From NCBI GenBank assembly GCA_024682835.1, contig JAIKYU010000150.1, positions 1 to 54,779 of the forward strand: a stretch of 54,779 bases of DNA, written 5' to 3'. Shown here piece after piece: positions 15,941 to 24,151 of the stretch. Position numbers and translations under genes: made by a program. How positions within the stretch are numbered: position 1 is the first letter of the stretch; the number at the start of each line of letters is the position of its first letter. Source of the DNA: Lachnospiraceae bacterium. Its GTDB lineage: Bacteria; Bacillota; Clostridia; Lachnospirales; Lachnospiraceae. Below the pieces are notes generated by a model, which saw nothing but the letters and a program-made list of their open reading frames with translations, ran no database searches and had not been told where the DNA came from.

Positions 15941-17668
15941 GTGAAGAGGACAGGCATTTTCAATCGAATCAACCAGTATCGGAACGCGGGGCGTTACTGC
16001 CTTGCGTTCCTTTTATTGTGCTTTTTTGTTCTTTTTGTGCCAGCCGGCTGCGCCTTTCCCTACGCCGGATTTGAGGATGCGTATCCTGAGACCTCATCCC
16101 CGGAAAAGAAGAACGATGCGCCGGAGCAGGCCGTGACGGAGGAGTCTGCAGACGACGACCGGGACCTGCGGACGCCGGAGGAGCGGCTGGAGGATGATCT
16201 GAAAGCCGGCAAAATTTCCTGGGATAACGCGCCGGAGATTCATAACCGCGAGGAACTGATCAGTTACATGCGCCGGGTGCGGGATCACGATCTCACGGAA
16301 GCACCCGTGATCTACTGTGACGGGTATATGGCGGATTACGAGGAGATCCTGCGCGCAGTCAATCTCGCTTATATCGATTTTGAAATCCGTTCGGAACAGA
16401 AAAATTCGAAGCATGTGCTGTACACGCTGACCTACTATCCCGGAGAGCGCGTTGCGAAGGCGTACCATCTCGGAACGACCAGCGGGCTGAATGAGGAGGA
16501 GCTTGCGCTGTATCGTGACGCAGTCATCCTTGTTGAGGATGCCATGAAGCTGCCGGATGTCCTGCATCGTGAACTGTTTCTGCACGATCAGGTGATCGGA
16601 AGGGCGACCTACCACAATCGCAGGGAGCGGGTCGGGGTTCCGCGGTTTTGCACGGCGGTGGGCGCCATGCTCGACGGACAGGCAAACTGTCAGGGGTACT
16701 CGGATGCGTTCCTGATGCTCGCATCGATGACCGGGATGCAGGTTGGCAGACAGTCCGGTTTCGCCGATAACCAGGAGCATATGTGGAATACCGTATGCCT
16801 GGACGGACGCTGGTATGCGCTGGACTGCACCTGGGATGATGCTTCCTATACCCTGAACGGGACAGAATATACCAGTTACGCTTATTTCAATGCGCCGCTC
16901 GCGGTTTTACGCGCTACGCACAGTTTTGAGGACTACACGGTGGAGCATCCGGTGGTCGAAGAGCTGTCAGATGCACCGGATTACTTCTATCTCACGACGG
17001 AAGCGAGCAATGATTATTTTGGCCGATTCTATCCGTCTATGGAAGAGCTTGCGGCCGCGGCAGCGCAGCGGATGGACCAGGGCGTGCGCTACTTCTATGC
17101 GATGGCTCCGGCCGATCAGGAGAATTACGCGAGATACAGGGATGTCGCGGACTCGATTGACAGACATCTTCGCGTGAAAAAGGATTATGTGACGATTCTC
17201 ACAAACCGCGGGGAGTACGGATTCGTCACGATTGACGCGACCGGTTCCGAAGCGGAGGCGGAGGAGACGCAGAGCGACCGCGTATCTGAGGAACAGTCCG
17301 GTTTTCCGGGGGCGGATGCTTCGGAAAGCCCCACGGTTTCTGAGGACGGAATCTATACCCACGCGGAGGATGTGGCGCTCTATCTGCATCTTTACGGCAG
17401 GCTTCCGCAGAATTTCATCACAAAAAGCAAGGCCCGGGAGCTAGGCTGGAGCGGCGGCGGTCTGGAGGATTATGCGCCGGGTAAATGCATCGGCGGCGAC
17501 CGGTTCGGCAATTATGAGGGGCTGCTCCCTGAGAACGGTAAGTACAGAGAGTGTGATATTGACACGCTCGGTGCGGATTCACGCGGTGCAAAGCGGCTGA
17601 TTTACTCGGACGACGGCGGCATCTGGTACACGGAGGATCATTATGCAAGCTTTACGCGCCTGTACTGA
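15941..17668 (+). CDS. lipoprotein with transglutaminase-like domain fused to a barnase-type ribonuclease
   Basis: A 575-residue predicted lipoprotein. A hydrophobic signal ends in the lipobox PAGC (C37), followed by an acidic linker. Residues about 200-310 form a transglutaminase-like core with the triad C250 (NCQGYSDA), H280 (EHMWN) and D295 (LDCTWDD). Residues 474-575 are clearly a barnase/N1 ribonuclease domain: LPQNFITKSKARELGW, APGKCIGGDRFGN and DHYASF match barnase. Its catalytic set is intact, with K495, E537, R548, R552 and H567 in barnase spacing. The cell-surface C-terminus would carry guanyl-specific RNase activity. The GTG start has no visible ribosome binding site and lies 7 bases after the permease stop, so the start is uncertain. 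A barstar gene overlaps the 3' end and supports the RNase call. Confidence 0.9.
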   Translation: MKRTGIFNRINQYRNAGRYCLAFLLLCFFVLFVPAGCAFPYAGFEDAYPETSSPEKKNDAPEQAVTEESADDDRDLRTPEERLEDDLKAGKISWDNAPEIHNREELISYMRRVRDHDLTEAPVIYCDGYMADYEEILRAVNLAYIDFEIRSEQKNSKHVLYTLTYYPGERVAKAYHLGTTSGLNEEELALYRDAVILVEDAMKLPDVLHRELFLHDQVIGRATYHNRRERVGVPRFCTAVGAMLDGQANCQGYSDAFLMLASMTGMQVGRQSGFADNQEHMWNTVCLDGRWYALDCTWDDASYTLNGTEYTSYAYFNAPLAVLRATHSFEDYTVEHPVVEELSDAPDYFYLTTEASNDYFGRFYPSMEELAAAAAQRMDQGVRYFYAMAPADQENYARYRDVADSIDRHLRVKKDYVTILTNRGEYGFVTIDATGSEAEAEETQSDRVSEEQSGFPGADASESPTVSEDGIYTHAEDVALYLHLYGRLPQNFITKSKARELGWSGGGLEDYAPGKCIGGDRFGNYEGLLPENGKYRECDIDTLGADSRGAKRLIYSDDGGIWYTEDHYASFTRLY

Positions 17669-17942
17669 AAAGGTGTTTTATATGGACCTGTCCGATGTGA
17701 CGGACCGTGACGGACTGCAGCGGCTGCTGCGGGAGACGCTGCCGCTGCCGGAATACTACGGAGGCAGTCTGGATGCGCTTTATGACGTGCTCACGGAGCA
17801 CGGAAGCGGCTGGAACATCATTCTGTACCGCTATGCCGGTCTGGAACGGCTGCAGCCGAAAATCTTTGCCGGTCTGAAACGAGTGTTTCAGGACGCCGTC
17901 CTGGAGGTTCCGGGGTTACGCGTGCGATTCTTCAAAGGATGA
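17643..17942 (+). CDS. barstar family ribonuclease inhibitor
   Basis: A 99-residue protein of the barstar family, the intracellular inhibitor that plugs the active site of barnase. The signature helix region LPLPEYYGGSLDALYDVLTE matches barstar LPEYYG-x-LDALWD, including the two aspartates that contact the RNase active site. ATG 17643 overlaps the last 26 bases of the transglutaminase-RNase gene in another frame. An alternative ATG at 17682 gives MDLSDVTDRDG and would shorten the protein by 13 residues. The overlap argues for coupled synthesis of enzyme and inhibitor, which would protect the cytoplasm before the RNase is exported. A terminator follows. Confidence 0.9.
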   Translation: MQALRACTEKVFYMDLSDVTDRDGLQRLLRETLPLPEYYGGSLDALYDVLTEHGSGWNIILYRYAGLERLQPKIFAGLKRVFQDAVLEVPGLRVRFFKG

Positions 17943-17964
17943 CCGTGCGGAGCGCATTGGAAAA

Positions 17965-17994
17965 GCCCCGATTCGGAAATGATCGAACCGGGGC
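17965..17994 (+). terminator. terminator-like hairpin after the barstar gene
   Basis: GCCCCG-A-TTCG, an 8-base loop, CGAA-C-CGGGGC, a stem with a single mismatch. It is followed by CCTGTTATT, a poor T-run. A second small hairpin with a GNRA loop, GAGC-GAAA-GCTC, lies at 18004-18015. Confidence 0.5.
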
Positions 17995-18158
17995 CCTGTT
18001 ATTGAGCGAAAGCTCTGTGCCGAGTACTCAATTGACAATTATGATCATACAATAAGAATATGTCCGAATTGTGAACATGACCTAAAAGAAATCTAAAACT
18101 GTATGAAAAACCCGGAAACCGGATCGGATTTTCCTGACTGGTGTTATTCGAAAAAGTG

Positions 18159-18167
18159 TGATAAAAT
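18159..18167 (+). promoter_or_regulatory. extended -10 promoter before trpS
   Basis: TGA-TAAAAT, about 38 bases before ATG 18205, with a weak -35. A consensus TTGACA inside the palindrome AATTG-A-CAATT at 18030-18040 lies further upstream but has only a weak -10 partner. No T-box leader (specifier or the conserved TGGNACC bulge) is visible in the 262 bases between barstar and trpS. Confidence 0.45.
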
Positions 18168-18204
18168 AGAAACGCTATGTTTTCAGAGGAGGGATGTGTG
18201 CCTT

Positions 18205-19293
18205 ATGCAAAAAATCATTCTGACCGGTGATCGTCCGACGGGGCGGTTACATGTGGGACATTATGTCGGTTCCCTGAGGCGCCGCGTGGAACTGCAGAAC
18301 TCCGGCGATTTTGATGAGATCTATATCATGATTGCGGATGCGCAGGCACTCACGGATAATGCCGAAAATCCCGGCAAGGTGCGGGAGAATATCCTTGAGG
18401 TGGCGCTGGATTATCTTGCGGCGGGTCTTGATCCCGCGAAATCCACGTTGTTTATTCAGTCACAGATTCCGGAGCTGACGGAGCTCACCTTTTACTATAT
18501 GAATCTCGTGACGGTGGCGAGGCTTCAGCGCAATCCGACGGTCAAGACAGAACTCCAGATGAGACATTTCGACGGAGGCGGCGTTCCGGTCGGTTTCTTC
18601 ACCTATCCGATCTCCCAGGCATCCGACATCACAGCCTTTAAGGCGACGGTCGTCCCGGTAGGAGAGGATCAGGAGCCGATGCTGGAGCAGTGCCGCGAGA
18701 TCGTCCGCAAATTTAATTCCGTCTACGGGGAGACGCTTGTGGAGCCGGAGATCATGCTTCCCGATAATGCAGCGTGCTTAAGGCTGCCGGGAATTGACGG
18801 AAAGGCCAAGATGAGCAAATCCCTGGGCAACTGCATCTACCTCGCGGAAGAACCGGAGGATATCAAGAAAAAGGTGATGAGCATGTTTACGGATCCCGAT
18901 CACCTGCGGGTTGAGGATCCCGGTAAGACCGAGGGCAATCCGGTGTTCATTTATCTGGAGGCTTTTGCCAGACCGGAATACTTTGCGGAGTTCTGCCCGG
19001 ATTACCGGAATCTGGATGAGATGAAGGCACATTATGAGCGTGGCGGCCTCGGTGACGTCAAGGTCAAGAAGTTTTTGAACAACTGTCTGCAGGCGGAGCT
19101 GGAGCCGATCAGAAAGCGCAGGCAGGAGTATCAGAAGGATCTTGGCTACGTGGTTGACGTGCTGAAGAAGGGAAGTGAGGTCGCAAAGAAAAAAGCGGCA
19201 GAGACGCTGGCCGACGTCAAACGGGCTATGCGGATTGATTATTTCGACGATCAGGAACTGATTCGGTCGCAGGCGGCTAAGTATCAGGGATGA
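18205..19293 (+). CDS. trpS: tryptophan--tRNA ligase
   Basis: A 362-residue class I aminoacyl-tRNA synthetase that charges tRNA-Trp. The HIGH-type signature is HVGH ([11 protein letters not shown]) near the N-terminus and the KMSKS loop is intact ([11 protein letters not shown], about residue 200). The [10 protein letters not shown] stretch lies in the Trp-binding region. ATG 18205 is chosen: GAGGAGGG lies 11 bases upstream, and the in-frame GTG at 18196 would be too close to it. The protein is slightly longer than the typical 330 residues because of insertions in the C-terminal half. glgA starts 10 bases after the stop, so both are probably on one transcript. Confidence 0.95.
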   Translation: MQKIILTGDRPTGRLHVGHYVGSLRRRVELQNSGDFDEIYIMIADAQALTDNAENPGKVRENILEVALDYLAAGLDPAKSTLFIQSQIPELTELTFYYMNLVTVARLQRNPTVKTELQMRHFDGGGVPVGFFTYPISQASDITAFKATVVPVGEDQEPMLEQCREIVRKFNSVYGETLVEPEIMLPDNAACLRLPGIDGKAKMSKSLGNCIYLAEEPEDIKKKVMSMFTDPDHLRVEDPGKTEGNPVFIYLEAFARPEYFAEFCPDYRNLDEMKAHYERGGLGDVKVKKFLNNCLQAELEPIRKRRQEYQKDLGYVVDVLKKGSEVAKKKAAETLADVKRAMRIDYFDDQELIRSQAAKYQG

Positions 19294-19303
19294 AGGAGGC
19301 AGT

Positions 19304-20749
19304 ATGAAGAACATCTTGTTTGTGGCGTCGGAGGGTGTGCCGTTTATCAAGACGGGCGGGCTGGCGGATGTCGTCGGATCGCTTCCCAAGGAGATCGACA
19401 GCAAGTACTATGATGTCCGCATCATTCTTCCGAAGTATCTGTGCATGAAGCAGGAGATGACGGACAAGCTGGAGTACGTCACGAATTTCTACATGGATTT
19501 CCATTGGAAACGGGAGTATGTCGGCATATTTAAGGCCTGTGTGGACGGGATCACCTACTATTTCGTTGACAACGAGTTTTACTTCAGCGGAGACCGTCCG
19601 TACAGTGACAATGTCGTCTTTGAGATTGAGAAATATACCTACTTTTCAAAGGCGGCCCTGTCGATCCTTCCCGTGGTGGATTTCCGACCTGACATCATTC
19701 ACTGCCATGACTGGCAGACCGGTCTGATCCCGGTGTACCTCCGGGAACGCTTCCAGGGGAATGAGTTCTATCGCGGGATCAAGTCCATCATGACGATCCA
19801 TAACCTGAAATTCCAGGGGAAGTGGGATATCGATACGGTTAAGGACATCACGGGACTTCCGGACTATTACTTCACCCCGGACAAGCTGGGATTCTACAAG
19901 GACGGCAATCTCCTGAAGGGCGGTCTGGTCTATGCGGATGCGATCACGACGGTTTCCGCCACCTATGCGGAGGAGATCAAGATGCCCTTCTACGGCGAGG
20001 GACTGGATGGTCTGCTGCGCGCGCGGGCAGGCGATCTGCGCGGAATCGTCAACGGTATTGATTATGCGGACTTTGATCCGTCTGCTGACAGACATCTGGA
20101 GCATCCGTACAATCAGGTCAATTTCCGGAAGGAAAAGGGCAAGAATAAGACCGCGCTGCAAAAGGAGCTTGGTCTTGCGGTGGATGAGAAACGGATGATG
20201 CTGGGCATTGTGTCACGCCTCACGGATCAGAAGGGACTGGATCTGATTGCTTATGTGATGGATGAGCTCTGTCACGATGCGGTGCAGATCGTGGTGCTTG
20301 GGACCGGTGAGGATCAGTACGAGAATATGTTCCGTCATTTCGCCTGGAAATACCACGACATGGTGTCCGCGAACATCTATTATTCCGATGCCCTTTCGCA
20401 TAAGATTTATGCGGCATCGGACGCGTTCCTCATGCCTTCGCTGTTTGAGCCCTGCGGGCTCTCCCAGCTGATGGCGCTTCGTTACGGCACCATTCCGATT
20501 GTGCGTCAGACCGGCGGGCTTCGCGACACCGTGGAGCCGTACAACCGGTTTGAGTCGAGCGGAACGGGTTTTGGGTTCCTCAACTACAATGCGCACGAAA
20601 TGCTCGGAACCATCCGGGAGGCCGAGGCGCTCTATTATGACAATAAGCGTGAATGGAACAAGATGGTTGACCGCGCAATGAAGGTCGATTTCTCCTGGAA
20701 GGTTTCCGCCGGTAAATATCAGGAAATGTATATGTGGCTCTGCCCGTGA
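19304..20749 (+). CDS. glgA: glycogen synthase (ADP-glucose type)
   Basis: A 481-residue GT5 family glycosyltransferase that extends alpha-1,4-glucan from ADP-glucose. The N-terminal KTGGLADVVGSLPKE motif that binds the nucleotide sugar is intact. The C-terminal retaining-GT motif is seen as FEPCGLSQLMALRYGTIPIVRQTGGLRDTV. Length is as expected for the family. GGAGG is well placed before ATG 19304. No other glg gene is nearby; the context is trpS upstream and a flippase downstream, whose ATG overlaps the stop (ATGA-type overlap at 20747-20751). Confidence 0.95.
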   Translation: MKNILFVASEGVPFIKTGGLADVVGSLPKEIDSKYYDVRIILPKYLCMKQEMTDKLEYVTNFYMDFHWKREYVGIFKACVDGITYYFVDNEFYFSGDRPYSDNVVFEIEKYTYFSKAALSILPVVDFRPDIIHCHDWQTGLIPVYLRERFQGNEFYRGIKSIMTIHNLKFQGKWDIDTVKDITGLPDYYFTPDKLGFYKDGNLLKGGLVYADAITTVSATYAEEIKMPFYGEGLDGLLRARAGDLRGIVNGIDYADFDPSADRHLEHPYNQVNFRKEKGKNKTALQKELGLAVDEKRMMLGIVSRLTDQKGLDLIAYVMDELCHDAVQIVVLGTGEDQYENMFRHFAWKYHDMVSANIYYSDALSHKIYAASDAFLMPSLFEPCGLSQLMALRYGTIPIVRQTGGLRDTVEPYNRFESSGTGFGFLNYNAHEMLGTIREAEALYYDNKREWNKMVDRAMKVDFSWKVSAGKYQEMYMWLCP

Positions 20750-22449
20750 TGAGCAAAGGAGAAGACAGAAAAGAGGATCCGGACGCCGTTCACGGCAGAA
20801 ACGACTCCTCCGGAATGCTCGTTCAGGCCGGCATACTGGCAGCTGCCGGTATTGTGGTACGGATTATCGGCCTGCTCTACCGCAGTCCCCTGACAGGAAT
20901 CATCGGGGATGAGGGCAACGGTTATTACAATTATGCCTACAACTGCTATGTGGTCATTCTGCTGATTTCCGCCTACAGCATACCTTCCGCCATCTCCAAG
21001 GTGATCGCGGAGAGGCTGGCGCTTGGAGAGACGCGGAATGCGCAGCGCATCTTTCATGGTGCGCTCTGCTACGTCCTGTTGGTGAGCGGCGCCTTCTCTC
21101 TTTTTGTTTTTTTTGAGGCAAAGCTTCTGACCTTTGGTCATTCCGTGACGGTGCTCAGGGTTTTCTCGCCGACCATTCTGCTGTTCGGCTTTCTCGGAGT
21201 CCTGCGGGGCTTTTTTCAGGCGAGGCGGACGATGGTGCCGACCTCCATTTCCCAGATTCTTGAACAGATTGTCAATGCCGCGGTATCCCTTGCGGCCGCC
21301 TGGCTCTTTATCCGCGGCGCCGGTGCGGGAGCGGGCGAGACGGAAAAGGCAGTGCGCGGCGCGGTCGGCAGTGCGCTCGGGACGGGCGCCGGGGTTCTTG
21401 CAGCACTGTTGTTTATGGTGGTTGTCTATTTCAGGAGCAGACGGGAAATCGTCTCCCAAATGGAGAAGGATGAGGACCGGAATCCGGAACCGGTGCGCAA
21501 TATCATGAAGCTTCTGTTCGTGACTGTCACACCTTTTATTTTAAGCACCTTTATTTATAATTTTTCCACCATGCTTGATCAGACGATCTTTCAGAGGATT
21601 CTGATCCATGTGCGGCACTATACCGAGCAGAATACGGCCATCGCATACGGGATTTTCTCCACCAAGGCGGTTGTCATCGCCAATATTCCGATCGCCCTTG
21701 CCAATGCCCTTTCCAGTGCGATGATGCCGAATCTCTCCGCCAGCTATGCACGCAGGGATCTGGATGAGACCGGTTCCATTGTTTCCCGCGCCCTGCACTG
21801 CACCATGATCATTTCCGTGCCCTGTGCCGCCGGTCTCGTGGCGCTCGCAAAACCGGTGATGATGCTGTTGTTTCCGCAGAGATCTTCCCTTGATCAGGCG
21901 GCCGCCCTTCTGGCCGGGATCGCGGTCACCGTGGTTTTCTACAGCATTTCCACCGTTACCAATGCGGTTCTGCAGGCAATCGGAAAAATGAACCTGCCGG
22001 TTTACAACGCACTGACCGCGCTGCTTGTTCAGGGCGCAGTCCTGGCGTTGCTGCTTCTTTTTACCGGACTGGACAACAGAGCACTGGTCATTGCAACGAT
22101 CCTTTACTCGGCGCTTATGTGTCTTTTGAATCACAGGGCGATGAGCAGCAGACTGCGGGTTTCTATCGATCTCAGACGCTTCTTTGGCGCACCGTTTGCG
22201 GCGTCCTTGGTCATGGCGGTGATGTCAAGACTGGTTTACGGGGGAACCTCATTTCTTCTCGGAAGGCTTCTCACACCGCGCGGCTATCTGATGAATCTCC
22301 TTGCCCTGCTTCCGGCTTTATTTGTGGCCGTTCTCCTGTACAGCCTGCTGCTTATCCGGCTTCACGGCGTCACAAGGGAAGAACTCATGCAGATGCCGAA
22401 AGGAGCGGCGCTTGTGCGTCTGCTTGAGAAGATCCGGATCCTGCAGTGA
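20749..22449 (+). CDS. polysaccharide/lipid II flippase of the MOP superfamily (SpoVB/MurJ-like)
   Basis: A 566-residue integral membrane protein with about 14 hydrophobic segments and a hydrophilic N-terminal tail. The pattern GIVVRIIGLLYRSPLTGIIGDEGNGYYNYAYNCY near the N-terminus is typical of the SpoVB / polysaccharide biosynthesis branch of the MOP superfamily, which flips lipid-linked saccharides such as lipid II across the membrane. The start is taken at ATG 20749, overlapping the glgA stop; an in-frame ATG at 20734 is inside glgA. No clear ribosome binding site is present, so translation probably depends on coupling. Whether it serves peptidoglycan, spore cortex or exopolysaccharide cannot be told. 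Confidence 0.85.
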   Translation: MSKGEDRKEDPDAVHGRNDSSGMLVQAGILAAAGIVVRIIGLLYRSPLTGIIGDEGNGYYNYAYNCYVVILLISAYSIPSAISKVIAERLALGETRNAQRIFHGALCYVLLVSGAFSLFVFFEAKLLTFGHSVTVLRVFSPTILLFGFLGVLRGFFQARRTMVPTSISQILEQIVNAAVSLAAAWLFIRGAGAGAGETEKAVRGAVGSALGTGAGVLAALLFMVVVYFRSRREIVSQMEKDEDRNPEPVRNIMKLLFVTVTPFILSTFIYNFSTMLDQTIFQRILIHVRHYTEQNTAIAYGIFSTKAVVIANIPIALANALSSAMMPNLSASYARRDLDETGSIVSRALHCTMIISVPCAAGLVALAKPVMMLLFPQRSSLDQAAALLAGIAVTVVFYSISTVTNAVLQAIGKMNLPVYNALTALLVQGAVLALLLLFTGLDNRALVIATILYSALMCLLNHRAMSSRLRVSIDLRRFFGAPFAASLVMAVMSRLVYGGTSFLLGRLLTPRGYLMNLLALLPALFVAVLLYSLLLIRLHGVTREELMQMPKGAALVRLLEKIRILQ

Positions 22450-22459
22450 AACGTTAGCC

Positions 22460-22488
22460 TTGTTTTTTTTCCGGTGATGGGGTAATAT
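22460..22488 (+). promoter_or_regulatory. possible promoter before the DUF349 gene
   Basis: TTGTTT (22460-22465), a 17-base spacer and TAATAT (22483-22488). It would give a leader of about 110 bases before ATG 22607, in which I see no further structure. Confidence 0.4.
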
Positions 22489-22606
22489 GAGCATATTGAA
22501 TACGGCTCATGACGCAGCCGGCGTATGATGATGCCCGCGTGCGGCCGTGAGTCGGGATCACAGACAGCTGACAATGGCTACCACAAAGACGACACGGAGA
22601 TGAAAA

Positions 22607-24112
22607 ATGGAAACGACACAGGAAATGATGGAAACGACGACACACGAAACAGACAATCGGGAGATGACTGCACAGGAGACGGCCGGACAGCCCGCGGAAG
22701 CCGTGACCGAAGAAGCGACGGAACAGGCCGGCGAGGCACCCGCACCGGAGGTCAGTGAGATCAGCGAGGCACCAGCGCAGGAGGTCGGCGGGGCATCCGC
22801 ACAGGAGGTCAGCGAGGCACCAGCGCAGGAGGCCGGCGGGGCATCCGCACAGGAGGTCAGCGAGGCACCCGCACCGGAAGCTGCGGAGGGCGCCGAGGCA
22901 CCCGCCGAACAGGAAGCAGCAGAGAGCAGCAACGATTCTCCGGAGGAGAGTGTAGATGAAAAGAAGGCTGCCGAGAAGGCAGCAATCAGGGAGGATATAG
23001 CCAGGGAAAAGCTCGCCAGGGAAAAGCGGGCCATTCTCCGTGAAGCCAGAGAGGCTCTGCGGGCGGATGAATACGACCCCGATGCCATAGCGGCGATTCT
23101 TGACCGGTTTGACAAAGCCGGAGATGCCGGTGAGATGGCGGAGGCCGAACTGGCACGCCAGCGCGAGGAGATCGTGCAGCGCAATGAAGCGAAAAAGAAC
23201 CGGATCGCCGAACGGGCGGGCAATGCCGAGAAAAAGCGCGGTCTGATCGCGATTGCCAAAGAGCTGGCGGATTCAGAGGATTGGAAGGGAACGAGCGCAA
23301 AATTCAAAACCCTCATGGAGGACTGGCGCAAGGCCGGTAACGCCGGTGAGGAGGGCGACTCGCTCTGGGAGGAGTTCAATGCCGCGAGACAGGCGTTTTT
23401 TGCGAGGCAGCGTGCGCATTATGATGAGCTGGACAGCCGTAACGCCGAGCGCAGGCAGGAAAAGGAGAAGCTGATTGCCGCTGCAAAAGAAGCGGCTGAG
23501 GATAGCACGGACTGGAAGAAAACACATGAAAAGCTGGAGGAGATCTTTGCCTCCTGGAAGCAGGTCGGTTCCGCGGGACGTGACGATGAGCGCCTCTGGA
23601 GGGATTTCCAGAACGTGCGCAACGCCTTCTATGAAAGAAGAACCGCCGCGAGAAATGAACAGGAGCAGATCTTCAAGGTGCGCCGGGAGGACAAGGAGGC
23701 GCTGGTTGCTCAGGCGGAACGCTTCGTAAGCACGAGAGACTACAGCCCCAAGGCCATGGAGCGCATGCGTGAGATGGGCGGCGACTGGAAGGATATCGGT
23801 TTCTGCGGACGCAAGCAGGAGAATGAGCTCTGGGAGCGTTTCCACACGGCGCAGGACACCTACTGGAAGGGCAGGAGAGCCGCCAGTGAACAGCGCCATG
23901 AGGAATGGGCCGAAAAGACGCGCGGAGCCATAGAGCGCCGCACAGACAGGGTGGCCCGACTGAAGGATAATATCGATAATCTTAAGGAGCGCGCAGAGAC
24001 GGCGGGAGAGGAAAAGAAAGCACAGATCGCCGGATGGATTGAGGAAAACGAGGAGCAGATTAAAACACTGGAAGCGGAAATTGCCCGTATGACAGCGGAA
24101 CTGGAGAAATAA
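22607..24112 (+). CDS. DUF349 domain protein with acidic Ala/Glu/Pro-rich N-terminus
   Basis: A 501-residue hydrophilic protein with no signal peptide. Residues 1-125 are low-complexity, rich in Glu, Ala, Pro and Thr, and contain a 16-residue repeat (VSEAPAQE-VGGASAQE). From about residue 130 it is charged and alpha-helical. It carries three DUF349 repeats, at about 210-265, 288-345 and 365-425, each with the pattern DWK...W+..G.....LW..F...R..F. A terminal coiled coil follows (LKDNIDNLKERAETAGEEKKAQ). DUF349 proteins are of unknown function; a link to RNA or stress has been proposed for some. A small hairpin, GGGAAA-GGA-TTTCCC, follows at 24113-24127. Confidence 0.85.
   Translation: METTQEMMETTTHETDNREMTAQETAGQPAEAVTEEATEQAGEAPAPEVSEISEAPAQEVGGASAQEVSEAPAQEAGGASAQEVSEAPAPEAAEGAEAPAEQEAAESSNDSPEESVDEKKAAEKAAIREDIAREKLAREKRAILREAREALRADEYDPDAIAAILDRFDKAGDAGEMAEAELARQREEIVQRNEAKKNRIAERAGNAEKKRGLIAIAKELADSEDWKGTSAKFKTLMEDWRKAGNAGEEGDSLWEEFNAARQAFFARQRAHYDELDSRNAERRQEKEKLIAAAKEAAEDSTDWKKTHEKLEEIFASWKQVGSAGRDDERLWRDFQNVRNAFYERRTAARNEQEQIFKVRREDKEALVAQAERFVSTRDYSPKAMERMREMGGDWKDIGFCGRKQENELWERFHTAQDTYWKGRRAASEQRHEEWAEKTRGAIERRTDRVARLKDNIDNLKERAETAGEEKKAQIAGWIEENEEQIKTLEAEIARMTAELEK
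22761..22873 (+). repeat. 48-bp tandem repeat inside the DUF349 gene
   Basis: Copies start at 22761, 22809 and 22857 (the last partial), spaced exactly 48 bases, or 16 codons. The first two differ by only about one base, which suggests recent duplication or homogenisation. The reading frame is preserved whatever the copy number. Confidence 0.85.
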
Positions 24113-24151
24113 GGGAAAGGATTTCCCGTAGTTATCAGAGGAGGAAAAACA

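Noticed and set aside
17943-18204. T-box leader for trpS
   Set aside because: The gap has hairpins but no TGGNACC-type antiterminator bulge, specifier loop or terminator directly before trpS.
22761-22873. Regularly spaced repeat that could suggest CRISPR
   Set aside because: The copies are contiguous and translated, there are no unique spacers, and no cas gene is present.
22558-23379. Ser/Ala-rich antisense frame opposite the DUF349 gene
   Set aside because: It mirrors the repetitive Glu/Ala codons of the sense gene and lacks a ribosome binding site.
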